A stretch of 64,000 nucleotides of DNA, taken from positions 46,890 through 110,889 of the forward strand of contig CAXMQS010000088.1 in the NCBI GenBank assembly GCA_964195995.1, in the 5' to 3' direction. Source of the stretch: CAXMQS01 sp964195995. GTDB lineage: Bacteria > Actinomycetota > Acidimicrobiia > Spongiisociales > JAOTWH01. The notes under the pieces were generated by a model. The model saw only the letters and a program-made list of their open reading frames with translations, was not told the DNA's origin and made no database searches. Made by a program: the position numbers and the translations under genes. Numbering within the stretch: the first letter of the stretch is position 1; each line of letters begins with the position of its first letter. This document shows positions 7,862 through 16,167 of this stretch, piece by piece.

Positions 7862-8599
7862 ATGAACCCGATAAGAGCCGCGGTGCGCGTATGGCGAGCC
7901 CTGCAGCGAACAGCTCCCCCGAAACCAAGCGGTGACGGCACGGCATATCACGACGGATTCCGCCCGGTTCTCGAGGCTGTGCGCGATGGAGGCATCGGTG
8001 CCATTCCGGCCGCCCAACTGGACTCCTACCTGGCGATGCTCGGTGCTATCGACCCCGACGGACTCACTCGAGATCACGCGCTCGCCTACTGGCTCAACCT
8101 CTACAACGCCCATGCCCTTGCCGTCGCCGGGCGAGCCGAGAGCGCCAACGCGTCATCGGTGCTGCGCCTCAAGGGGGCGTTCAACAACACCGCGATCACC
8201 GTTGCCGGTGTCCCCATCTCGCTCGACGGGATCGAGCACGGCAAGCTGAGACGACTTGGGGATCCGAGGATTCACGCCGCATTGGTGTGCGGGGCCATCT
8301 CCTGCCCAACGCTGCGCTTCGAGCCGTTCGATGGTGACAAGATCGACGACCAACTCGACGACCAGATCCGCAGCTTCCTGGTCAACGGCGGCGCCGCGAT
8401 GGACGGGAACACGCTGCAGCTATCGCGTATCTTCCTGTGGTTCTCCGGCGACTTCGTCCGCAATATGCCGGCGTGGCGACCGGCCGCCAAGAGCGACCTA
8501 CTGCAGGCCCTCCGGCAGTGGCTTCCCGACAACGCTCAAACCGCCCAACGCGTCGAGTTCATGCGTTACGACTGGGGACTCGCCTGCACCGTTCGGTAG
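7862..8599 (+). CDS. DUF547-domain protein
   Basis: 245 aa from ATG 7862. The DUF547 core is visible: ALAYWLNLYNAHAL, then LDGIEHGKLR, DPRIHAALVCGAISCPTL (the usual DPRIHFALNCGA-type motif, here with two Cys) and FLWFSGDFV. The family has unknown function but often neighbours thioredoxin-fold proteins. Here it directly follows the peroxiredoxin-like selenoprotein with 19 bases between, so a shared redox role is possible. No signal peptide is seen. The 3' end overlaps the convergent gene by 34 bases. Confidence 0.8.
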   Translation: MNPIRAAVRVWRALQRTAPPKPSGDGTAYHDGFRPVLEAVRDGGIGAIPAAQLDSYLAMLGAIDPDGLTRDHALAYWLNLYNAHALAVAGRAESANASSVLRLKGAFNNTAITVAGVPISLDGIEHGKLRRLGDPRIHAALVCGAISCPTLRFEPFDGDKIDDQLDDQIRSFLVNGGAAMDGNTLQLSRIFLWFSGDFVRNMPAWRPAAKSDLLQALRQWLPDNAQTAQRVEFMRYDWGLACTVR

Positions 8600-9192
8600 C
8601 GGGTCCCGATCCCAAGCAGTGCGAGAGCGACGACGGCGGCGAACAGATCGTTCGGAATGACCAGCCGCATGAGCTGGCGACCGTCGACGATCCATTCGCC
8701 ATCGGTTCCAACCCCGACCGTGTCGAGGTAGCGCCAGATAGCCCACACGCAGAAGACTCCGATGGCGACCGCCGTCCCGCTCGCCGCGGCAGACCCCCAG
8801 CGCCGACGAGCGCCGATAGCCGCGGCTGCTACCACCCAGGCGATGTCAAGCGCGCTCAACAGCTGCAGAAACTGCATGGATGAATCGAACCGGAGTGCCG
8901 CTGAGCTGGCCAGTGTCACCAAGGCTGCCGCTCCTGTAACGAGAGCAACCACCGAACCCGCCGCCGCCAGGGATCGGAAAGGCTCTGCCAGGTCGGGGAA
9001 CCACCCAGGCTCGTCGGCGATCGGCGCCAGAGTGAGGGCCACACCTACCTCAAAGACAACGACGGCGGAGAGGTGCCAAGTCGAAACCGCGATGACGTGG
9101 TCCGCGGCATCGATCGCGAGCAGCGGTAGGGCGAGCACTGCTCCGAAGACAGTCCACCGCAACGCCGTTGCCAGCACCCGCTCGGCCGACAT
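8566..9192 (-). CDS. Multi-pass membrane protein, unknown function
   Basis: 208 aa with about five hydrophobic spans (around 13-28, 38-57, 75-97, 112-127, 137-157 and 183-198) and an amphipathic linker. No catalytic motif or family signature is recognised. The ATG at 9192 overlaps the stop of the upstream monooxygenase-like gene by one base (TGATG), so the two are probably translated together. The 3' end runs into the convergent DUF547 gene. Confidence 0.65.
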   Translation of the reverse strand: MSAERVLATALRWTVFGAVLALPLLAIDAADHVIAVSTWHLSAVVVFEVGVALTLAPIADEPGWFPDLAEPFRSLAAAGSVVALVTGAAALVTLASSAALRFDSSMQFLQLLSALDIAWVVAAAAIGARRRWGSAAASGTAVAIGVFCVWAIWRYLDTVGVGTDGEWIVDGRQLMRLVIPNDLFAAVVALALLGIGTRYRTVQASPQS

Positions 9193-9539
9193 CAGTCTCC
9201 TCTGGGGTGTTCACCGAAGATGGCGTGCGGACCAGCTGCCCCCGCCGCGTAGAAGAGGTCGAAGCGCCTCCCCGACGCCGACGGTTCTATGCACTTGAGC
9301 ACTCCCGCCATGAACTGATCGATGAGATGGGAATCAGCGAAGCGGTCCGCTGTCTCCTGATCTTCGAACTGGGTGATGATGGAGACGCGGGCAGGATTGA
9401 TGTCATCGAGGAGCACGGAGTGGTGAGTCGGAGCGTCGGGGTGGGCCAGAGCCGCTCGCTCCCACTGCTGCACCGCGTTGACGAAGTCCTGCATCCCGCC
9501 GTCGGCAACCGTGCATTCGATGATCTCAATGCATCGCAT
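9192..9539 (-). CDS. ABM-type dimeric alpha/beta-barrel protein
   Basis: 115 aa. The pattern fits antibiotic-biosynthesis-monooxygenase-like ferredoxin folds: a starting strand (RCIEIIECTV), helix with QQWERAALAHPD, the strand HHSVLLDD, then VSIITQFEDQETADRFADS before the second helix. Members act as cofactor-free monooxygenases, haem-degrading enzymes or small-molecule binders; nothing here picks one. It is coupled to the downstream membrane protein and sits between that and the DNA methyltransferase. Confidence 0.65.
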   Translation of the reverse strand: MRCIEIIECTVADGGMQDFVNAVQQWERAALAHPDAPTHHSVLLDDINPARVSIITQFEDQETADRFADSHLIDQFMAGVLKCIEPSASGRRFDLFYAAGAAGPHAIFGEHPRGD

Positions 9540-9558
9540 GGGCGGAACCTAGCTGGGT

Positions 9559-10419
9559 CTAGTCCTTAGTTGGCTGCGCGATTCGCTCGCGAGCGAGTTC
9601 CACGTAACCGGCATCCGTGTCATAGCCAACGAAGTGCCGTCCAGTTTCGAGCGCCGCCAGCGCAGTGGCCCCAGCACCCATGAAAGGGTCGAGCACGAGA
9701 TCGCCCGTGAACGTGTACAGCTCAATGAGACGGCGTGGCAGCTCGACCGGGAACGGCGCAGGGTGACCAACCCGTTTGGCCGACTCGGGACGGATGTTCC
9801 ACACCGACAGAGTCGATGAGACGAAGTCGTCCTTTTCGATCGTGTCATCGCCCTTGCGGATACGACGGAAGGTCTCCTTGCAGCCTACGACGACGTACTC
9901 GTGGACGTCCCGTAGCGTTGGGTTCTTCGCCGACTGCCAAGATCCCCACGCCGTCGATCCCCCGGCCGCCTTGGCCTTCTGCCAGATAATCTCGCCTCGC
10001 AAGAGGAAACCAACGTCCGTTAGCAATCCAGCAACGTGGTGGTTGAGCGGCAGGTAAGGCTTGCGGCCGAGATTGGCAACATTGACGGCCACCCTCCCGC
10101 CGGGTTCAAGCACCCGATAGGTCTCGGCCAGCACCCTCTTGAGGAGTTCCAGATACTCGGACAGGCTGAGGTCGGCGTCGTAATCCTTGCCGACGTTGTA
10201 TGGAGGCGAGGTCACCATGAGGGAAACGCAGTTGTCGGGGATCTGCAACATCGATTCGGATGATTGATGAAACAGCTCGTCGATGATCGCAGGTGGCGGA
10301 TCGACGAGAGGGCTCAGTTCCTTGGCTTCGGCCTGTACTGCGATCTTGCGCTCGTAGAACTCGGAAGCGTCGTGGCTCTCGCGTTTGCCCGAGCCAAAGG
10401 ACGAGGTCGAGGTCGGCAT
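9559..10419 (-). CDS. Orphan beta-class DNA amino-methyltransferase
   Basis: 286 aa. Motif IV (TSPPYNVG, residues about 69-76) precedes motif I (DPFMGAGAT, about 243-251), the order of beta-class enzymes. The TSPPY form is commonest in N4-cytosine methyltransferases, although some adenine enzymes have it. Between them lie ETYRVLEPGGRVAVNVAN and a central specificity region of about 80 residues. No restriction endonuclease or specificity gene is next to it, so it may be a solitary methylase with a regulatory role, or a leftover of a lost restriction system. Target sequence cannot be predicted. Confidence 0.85.
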   Translation of the reverse strand: MPTSTSSFGSGKRESHDASEFYERKIAVQAEAKELSPLVDPPPAIIDELFHQSSESMLQIPDNCVSLMVTSPPYNVGKDYDADLSLSEYLELLKRVLAETYRVLEPGGRVAVNVANLGRKPYLPLNHHVAGLLTDVGFLLRGEIIWQKAKAAGGSTAWGSWQSAKNPTLRDVHEYVVVGCKETFRRIRKGDDTIEKDDFVSSTLSVWNIRPESAKRVGHPAPFPVELPRRLIELYTFTGDLVLDPFMGAGATALAALETGRHFVGYDTDAGYVELARERIAQPTKD

Positions 10420-10448
10420 GGCGGAAACCGTACCAGCGCCAGGGGCGA

Positions 10449-10525
10449 GCCGTAGGCCATAAGACGCAGGACGCAGGACGCAGGACGCAGGACGCAGGAC
10501 GCAGGACGCAGGACGCAGGACGCAG
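10449..10525. repeat. Heptamer tandem repeat, 11 units
   Basis: Nine exact copies of GACGCAG occupy 10463-10525. Two degenerate units in the same 7-base phase (GCCGTAG, GCCATAA) precede them at 10449-10462. The tract lies in the longest gene-free stretch of the window (10420-10817), between a methyltransferase start and an amylase start. The unit length of 7 keeps shifting the reading frame, which argues against a coding role. Related heptamer tracts occur at 10749, 31524 and 43194. Confidence 0.9.
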
Positions 10526-10560
10526 GAGGAGCCTTGACTTGTCGCACGGAGGCCTGGCGT

Positions 10561-10762
10561 CTCTCCCCCCGTAGGTGGGAGTACCGGCGAAGCCGGGGAG
10601 GGGGGCTTCTTGGTGGGCGCGTATCTACGGGAGCCGCCTCCGCCTTCACGCCCTCCGGACGCTCCGCCTAGGGGGGAGGAAACAAGACCGGCCGACCAGC
10701 GGTTGCTGGCAAAGCCGTAGGCCCCATCGGACGGCCGATGGCGGTCCCGCTTGAGGCTTGAG
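10561..10762. repeat. GC-rich REP-like palindromes and a GCTTGAG doublet in the 398-base gap
   Basis: The remainder of the gap 10526-10817 has no convincing gene. It holds C-run/G-run palindromes: CTCTCCCCCC (10561) opposite GGGGAGGGGGG (10595-10605) with a central ACCGGCGAAGCCGG, then a second C-rich/G-rich pair at 10632-10680. The core resembles the repeat at 38341-38380. Two copies of the heptamer GCTTGAG stand at 10749-10762. No promoter for the amylase gene is obvious. Confidence 0.55.
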
Positions 10763-10817
10763 CGTTACAGCAGCCCAAGGCTCAAAGCACACAGCTTCTG
10801 CAGTAGCTTTTCCCCCA

Positions 10818-12254
10818 ATGATCACCGCCTTCACCGACACACCTTCCTGGGTGCCGGACGCCGTCTTCTATCAGATCTTCCCCGATCGCTTCGCCCGCTC
10901 CGACCGTGTTACCAAAAGCCGGAACCTCGAGGAGTGGGATGCCACCCCGACCCATCATGGATTCAAGGGTGGCGATCTCGGGGGTGTTATCGAGCATCTC
11001 GACCACATCATCGACCTCGGAGCCAACGCCATCCTGTTCAACCCGATCTTCCAATCGGCGTCGAATCACCGCTACCACGCACACGACTACTACAAGATCG
11101 ACCCGCTCCTCGGTGACGAAGCCCTCTTCGACGAGATGCTGGCGGCCTGCCACGAGCGCGGCATCAGGGTCGTTCTGGACGGCGTCCTCAACCACTGCTC
11201 TCGCGGATTCTTCCAGTTCAACGACATCCTCGAGAACGGACCCCAGTCGCCGTACATCGACTGGTTCGACATCAAGGAATTCCCCATCTACCCGTACCAC
11301 CCGTCGCAGGCGGAGGACCCCAACTACGAGTCATGGATCGGCCTCCCGGCGCTGCCCGAGTTCAACATAAGGAACCCTGACGTGAGGGAGTACATCTTCG
11401 GTGTGGTCGAGTACTGGACTCGCAAGGGCATCGATGGCTGGCGGCTCGATGTTGCCCACGAGATCACCGAACCCGGCTTCTGGCAGGAGTTCCGTCGCCG
11501 CGTCAGAGAGATCAACCCCGAGGCCTACATCGTTTCGGAGATCTGGCAGGATTCTTCGGCCTGGATAAACGATCGAGAGCAGTTCGACGGCACCATGAAC
11601 TACCTCTTCACGGGGAACGCACTGTCGTTCGCGGCGGGACGTCACCTGGATGAGACGACGGTTCTCGACCAGGTGCCCTGGCCGAATACGCCTCCCATGG
11701 ACGCGATGGCCTTTTCCGCCGCGGTTGACCGCATCCGCGCCCTGTACACCGATCAGGCGACGCTCGGCAACCTCAACTGCTTCGCTAGCCACGACACCGC
11801 GCGAACATTGACCATTGTTGGAAAGGATGAGGCTGCAGTGCGCCTCACGCTTCTCCTTGTGCTGTCGTTTCCGGGCGCCGCTCACATCTACTACGGAGAC
11901 GAGATCGGCCTCGAAGGCCACAATGATCCGCTATCACGCAACGCGATCCCCTGGGACGACGCTGCTGACTGGAACCACGGGCTGTTGGAGTCATACAGGG
12001 AGCTGATTGCGCTGCGCGTCGCCAAGCCAGCCATGCGGAGTCTCCCCTACCGAACGCTGTTAGCAGAGGGTCTCGTCTACGCCGTCGAGCGCGGCGAGGG
12101 AGACGATCGGGTGGTCGTCATCGTCAATGCCGGCGATGACGAGGCGGCACTGGACCTCGGCCTCGCCGCAGAACCGTTGTGGGGATCGGCAACGGTTTCG
12201 GGCACGAGCATCACCATCCCTCGTCGCTCAGGTGCGGTGTTCGGCATCGAGTAA
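10818..12254 (+). CDS. GH13 alpha-amylase family enzyme (maltodextrin/cyclomaltodextrin-type glucosidase)
   Basis: 478 aa from ATG 10818; a TTG 60 bases upstream adds a tail without family similarity. The four GH13 regions are clear: DGVLNH (121-126), GWRLDVAHE with nucleophile Asp211, SEIWQ with acid/base Glu241, and FASHDT with Asp326. The opening AVFYQIFPDRFARS is typical of neopullulanase, cyclomaltodextrinase and MalZ-like enzymes. No signal peptide is seen, so it likely acts on imported maltodextrins in the cytoplasm. The next gene encodes a sugar-type binding lipoprotein, supporting a maltodextrin role. The N-terminal dimerising domain of neopullulanases is absent. Confidence 0.88.
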   Translation: MITAFTDTPSWVPDAVFYQIFPDRFARSDRVTKSRNLEEWDATPTHHGFKGGDLGGVIEHLDHIIDLGANAILFNPIFQSASNHRYHAHDYYKIDPLLGDEALFDEMLAACHERGIRVVLDGVLNHCSRGFFQFNDILENGPQSPYIDWFDIKEFPIYPYHPSQAEDPNYESWIGLPALPEFNIRNPDVREYIFGVVEYWTRKGIDGWRLDVAHEITEPGFWQEFRRRVREINPEAYIVSEIWQDSSAWINDREQFDGTMNYLFTGNALSFAAGRHLDETTVLDQVPWPNTPPMDAMAFSAAVDRIRALYTDQATLGNLNCFASHDTARTLTIVGKDEAAVRLTLLLVLSFPGAAHIYYGDEIGLEGHNDPLSRNAIPWDDAADWNHGLLESYRELIALRVAKPAMRSLPYRTLLAEGLVYAVERGEGDDRVVVIVNAGDDEAALDLGLAAEPLWGSATVSGTSITIPRRSGAVFGIE

Positions 12255-12332
12255 CGGCTCATATGGCGATGGGAGCACCGCCTACCATGCCGCAGCTATG
12301 GCCCGGGTGCCGGTGCCATCACGGAGGCTCAC

Positions 12333-13652
12333 TTGAAGCTGCTAGTTCGAAGCGCACTGATGGCTGGCGTCCTTGGCGTCGTGGCCGTTGGCTGTGGACG
12401 CGGCATTGACGAGTCGGCAACCGGAGTTACGGCGCCTACATTGCAGCCCTCGGCAACGACCAGCGTCGCCTCGACGACGACGGAAGCTCCTGTCGAAGCA
12501 ACAGAACTTGTGGTGTGGGTGCCGGTGCGGGCGCGAGCGGCAGTACGGGAGGCGGCAGCCACCTTCACGACGGCGACAGGCATAGGGGTCGCAGTCGAAT
12601 CCGTCGAGCTCGACGAGATGGAACTCGCCATCAGCAGCGGTGTCGGACCCGACATCTTCATGGGCAGACACACCTGGCTGGCGCGCTTGGCGCCGCGGGG
12701 CCTCGCCGTACCGGCTGGGCTGGAGTCCCGCCTCGATGACTTCGTCGAGGTTGCTGGAGACGCCTTCACCTACGAGGGCATCGTGTACGGCGCCCCGGCA
12801 ACCATGGAATCCATAGCCCTGTTCTACAACTCCAACGTCGTGACCAACCCCCCGGGGGCATTCTCCGAGATCAAGGAGGCGTGCCTGCAGATTCGCGGTG
12901 GCGACGCCACTACCACGACCGTTGACTCAACGACGACAACGGTCCCCGAACCACTCGGGGCTGGTTGCCTCGAGTATCTCGCCGATGACGCCGAAGTTGG
13001 CCTAGCTCTCGTTACAGCTGGAGACGGCTATCTCTACCGACGGGTCGATGGCTCCTACATCGCGACCGACGTCGGACTCGCCACCGACTCCGCCGTCAGC
13101 AGGGCGGCAACGCTGCGCTCCCTAGTTGTCGACGGTGTTCTCGCCGGTGCCGACGACCGCGCAGCGATGGTGGCAAGGTTCGCCAGCGGCGAGACGCCAT
13201 TCCTCATAGGAGATATCGGACTGGCGGAGGCCCTCAGCTCCTCGGCCACATCCTTCGGGGTACTGCAGCTGCCGATCATCACAGGTACGACGCCGCAACC
13301 CTTCGTCGAGGTGACCGGCTTCATGGTTGCCGGAAGAAGCGTCCAACAGCAGACGGCGCTTCTCTTCCTCAGCGACTATCTGGCCACTCCATCGGCGATG
13401 GCCGACGTCTTTGGAGCCTCGACAGGGCTTCCCGCCTACAGGGCCACCGCCGACCTCGTCGCCGGTGATCAGGTTCTCGCAGGGCTACAGGCGGCGGCTG
13501 AGGCTGGGAGTCCGCTGCCGGCAGTGGACGGCATCGACGACGTGCTCGCGGCGTTGCGCGCCACCTTGGCTTCGATTCTGGATGCAGAGGGCCCTGAAGT
13601 TGAGGCCATCCTCGGCGAGGCTGCGCAGCTAGCGCTGTCCCTGGCCAGCTAG
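12333..13652 (+). CDS. Extracellular solute-binding lipoprotein, probably maltodextrin type
   Basis: 439 aa from a TTG start supported by GGAGG at 12323-12327, 5 bases upstream. The signal peptide ends in a lipobox (VVAVGC), then a Thr/Ser-rich spacer. The mature part follows family-1 solute-binding proteins: ELVVWVPV, ISSGVGPDIFMG, GIVYGAPATMESIALFYN, and SGETPFLIGD. A Thr-rich insert (about 190-205) interrupts the middle of the domain. It should capture a carbohydrate for an ABC importer. No permease or ATPase gene is nearby, so the transporter must be encoded elsewhere. It follows the amylase gene by 78 bases. Confidence 0.82.
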   Translation: MKLLVRSALMAGVLGVVAVGCGRGIDESATGVTAPTLQPSATTSVASTTTEAPVEATELVVWVPVRARAAVREAAATFTTATGIGVAVESVELDEMELAISSGVGPDIFMGRHTWLARLAPRGLAVPAGLESRLDDFVEVAGDAFTYEGIVYGAPATMESIALFYNSNVVTNPPGAFSEIKEACLQIRGGDATTTTVDSTTTTVPEPLGAGCLEYLADDAEVGLALVTAGDGYLYRRVDGSYIATDVGLATDSAVSRAATLRSLVVDGVLAGADDRAAMVARFASGETPFLIGDIGLAEALSSSATSFGVLQLPIITGTTPQPFVEVTGFMVAGRSVQQQTALLFLSDYLATPSAMADVFGASTGLPAYRATADLVAGDQVLAGLQAAAEAGSPLPAVDGIDDVLAALRATLASILDAEGPEVEAILGEAAQLALSLAS

Positions 13653-13891
13653 GCGAACGGGTCTGCTGGGAGATCGTCCGAGCCCGAGTTGCCATTGGCT
13701 TCGGCAGCAACCTTGGAGGCAGAAGCGGTCGCCTTGGCAGCGGCCTTCTTGGCCGGAGCCTCAACGTCGACCCGATCCTCCTGGACCAAAGCGATCACAT
13801 CTTCCCAATCCCGCGCCAGGGCGCACTTGGCGCAATAGGCGGCGCTACCCCGCTTGACTACGGCCTCGGCGTTACAGCGTGAGCAATCCAC
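13649..13891 (-). CDS. Small zinc-ribbon protein with Ala/Lys-rich tail
   Basis: 80 aa. Two CxxC pairs (CSRC at 3-6 and CAKC at 20-23) form a plausible zinc ribbon at the N-terminus. The rest is an Ala/Lys-rich, probably disordered tail. No specific family is recognised. The 3' end overlaps the convergent lipoprotein gene by 4 bases. It lies upstream of, and in the opposite reading order to, no obvious partner; a role in nucleic-acid or protein binding is only a guess. Confidence 0.6.
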   Translation of the reverse strand: MDCSRCNAEAVVKRGSAAYCAKCALARDWEDVIALVQEDRVDVEAPAKKAAAKATASASKVAAEANGNSGSDDLPADPFA

Positions 13892-13945
13892 AGTTCTCCT
13901 GGCTTCTCTGCGAGATACTTCGGCAGTTCGCCGGAACCACTTGAG

Positions 13946-16162
13946 CTACTCGGAGTCGAGGGCGCTTTCTGCCAACATCATCGAGAGATCGCGAACGACG
14001 GCCGCACCGCCGAGCTCGGTGACCCCGTCATCGAGCATCACGTAACAGAAGGGGCAACTGGTCGCGATCTCGGTGGCACCGGTGGCAATCGCCTCCTGGG
14101 TGCGTTCGACATTGACCCGCTTGCCGGTGGATTCCTCCATCCACATTCGAGCACCGCCGGCCCCGCAGCACAGTCCCTCGGAGCCGCAGCGCGGCATCTC
14201 CACTCGATCTGACACGAAAGAATCGAGCACGGTGCGAGCTGGTGAGTAGATGTCGTTGTGCCGTCCCAGATAGCACGGGTCGTGGTAGGCGACTCGCTTG
14301 TCGCTGCCTTTCTTGGGAACGATCCGTCCCTGCTCCACAAGGTCCATTAGCAGTTGGCTGTGGTGCACGACCTCGTAGTCGCCTCCGAATTGCGGGTACT
14401 CGTTCGCCAGCGTGTTGAAGCAGTGCGGACACTGGGTTACGACCTTGCGCACCCCGAGATCGTTCAGGGTTTCGATGTTCTGCAAGGCAAGACCCTGGAA
14501 CACGTACTCGTTGCCGGAGCGCCGTGCCGGATCCCCGCTACACAGCTCTCGTGGCCCCAGGATGGCGAAGTCGACCTCTGCCTCGTGAAGAAGGCGGGCA
14601 GTTGCGATGGTGACCTTGCGGTTGCGTTCGTCGAAACTCCCGGAGCAGCCGACCCAGTAGAGATACTCCGCGCTATCGGTGTCGACGCCGAGAAGTGGCA
14701 CGTCGAAGTCGAGTTCGTCCCTCCAGTCGCCTCTTGACTGCTGGCTCATCCCCCACGGATTCTGCGAGTTCTCCATGTTGAGGAACGCCGAGCCGAGTTC
14801 CTGGGGGAAGTTGGACTCCATCAGCGTGAGGTGCCGACGCATATCCAGGATCTTGTCAAGGATCTCGATGTCGACGGGACAGGCGTCATCGCAGGCCTTG
14901 CATGTCGTGCACGCGAACACCTCTTCGGGGGTGATGCGCTCGAACACGACGTCTGACCCGAGGCTGATCTCCATGTCGACACCGACCGGCGGCGACACGG
15001 CAACAGCCGCAGTGCGCGAGGCCACCTCGCCGAGCTTCAGCACGATCTCGCGGGGATCGAGCGGCTTTCCCGTCAGGTTGGCTGGACATGCCGCCGTGCA
15101 GCGGCCGCACATTGTGCAGGCATCTGTGTCGAAGAGCTGCTTCCAGGTGAACTCGCCCACCCTCGAGGCGCCAACGGTCTCGATGTCGGCGGCTTCCAGC
15201 AGATTCGGCATCTCCCGCATCGCACCCTTGGTGCGATCGCGCGGTGACAGGTACATGTTCGCCGGCGAAGTCACCATGTGCCGCAGCTTCGTTGTCGGCA
15301 GCATCACCAAGAAGACACCGAACGCCACTGCATGCCCCACCCACAGCACCTGGTGAATACCGGCTGCGCTTCCTTGCGGAACCGCCAGGCTGAGCGGATA
15401 GCCGACGAAGGACCACGTCTCGAAAGACGGCCTGCCCTCGAGTCGGATGCGGGCTGCTTCGACGGCAAGACCGCTTACGCCGATGATGGCGAGCGTTACA
15501 AGGATCCACATGTCCTCGGACTTCGTCTTTGTCCGGATGCGCCACGGGCGAGCCCCATAGCGACGGACGGTGGCGAAGGTCAGGCCGCCAAGGAACACCA
15601 GGGCGAACAGATCCAGGGTGAAGGAATAGCCCTGGTAGAAGCCGCCGCTGAGGAACTTCCAACTCTCGGGGACGAGATTGTCGATCTCGAGGATCACGGT
15701 CCCTGCAAAGAGGACGAGGAACCCCCAGTAGATCATCGAGTGCATCAAACCCGCCACTCGATCGCGCAGCAGGGTTCTCATCGACAGCCCGGCCTCGAGC
15801 CTCTTCAGCCTCTCCAGGGGTTTCCCACTGCGGCGGTCCGCACTTCCACGTTGCCAATTGCGGGCGCGCAACGAGAAGAGGTGGAACATCAGGCCAACTG
15901 CAGCGGCCGTCCCGACGTAGAACAGGGCTTTGAGGGGGCCGGGGACGTTGCCGAAGATCTTGCGGCCGATGTCGAATTGGGGGTGAGCTTGGAGCGACGC
16001 CGCTACCCAGGCCCCGAGAATGCTCAAGGGGCCGATGATGGCCAGTGCGGACAAGACGCCGCTGGCGCTCAATCGCTTGTTGTCGGCTGCCGGGTCGTCC
16101 ACCGAGAAAGAGAGTAGCTCTCGGGGATACCAGTGCTCCTGACCGTCGGCACCGCTGAACAA
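13946..16162 (-). CDS. Membrane Fe-S oxidoreductase, EtfD/HdrD-like (ETF:menaquinone oxidoreductase candidate)
   Basis: 738 aa. The first 300 residues hold about six membrane spans resembling the NarI/HdrE cytochrome b fold. Two 4Fe-4S ferredoxin motifs follow (Cys349/352/355/359 and Cys418/421/424/428), then two CCG domains of the heterodisulfide-reductase type (Cys578/581, Cys630, Cys659/665/666, Cys703/706). This layout matches mycobacterial EtfD (Rv0338c), which takes electrons from electron-transfer flavoprotein to menaquinone in fatty-acid oxidation. No etfAB is in the window. The reading frame extends far upstream into the MFS gene; a TTG at 16162, 5 bases after that gene's stop, is the only sensible start. 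Confidence 0.8.
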   Translation of the reverse strand: MFSGADGQEHWYPRELLSFSVDDPAADNKRLSASGVLSALAIIGPLSILGAWVAASLQAHPQFDIGRKIFGNVPGPLKALFYVGTAAAVGLMFHLFSLRARNWQRGSADRRSGKPLERLKRLEAGLSMRTLLRDRVAGLMHSMIYWGFLVLFAGTVILEIDNLVPESWKFLSGGFYQGYSFTLDLFALVFLGGLTFATVRRYGARPWRIRTKTKSEDMWILVTLAIIGVSGLAVEAARIRLEGRPSFETWSFVGYPLSLAVPQGSAAGIHQVLWVGHAVAFGVFLVMLPTTKLRHMVTSPANMYLSPRDRTKGAMREMPNLLEAADIETVGASRVGEFTWKQLFDTDACTMCGRCTAACPANLTGKPLDPREIVLKLGEVASRTAAVAVSPPVGVDMEISLGSDVVFERITPEEVFACTTCKACDDACPVDIEILDKILDMRRHLTLMESNFPQELGSAFLNMENSQNPWGMSQQSRGDWRDELDFDVPLLGVDTDSAEYLYWVGCSGSFDERNRKVTIATARLLHEAEVDFAILGPRELCSGDPARRSGNEYVFQGLALQNIETLNDLGVRKVVTQCPHCFNTLANEYPQFGGDYEVVHHSQLLMDLVEQGRIVPKKGSDKRVAYHDPCYLGRHNDIYSPARTVLDSFVSDRVEMPRCGSEGLCCGAGGARMWMEESTGKRVNVERTQEAIATGATEIATSCPFCYVMLDDGVTELGGAAVVRDLSMMLAESALDSE

Positions 16163-16167
16163 GCCGG

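Noticed and set aside
10449..10525. CRISPR array
   Set aside because: Units are 7 bases with no spacers and no cas genes.
10293..10649. Coding ORFs over the heptamer tract (QDAGRRT and SCVLRPA repeats)
   Set aside because: The peptide repeats are forced by the 7-base period and carry no start signal or similarity.
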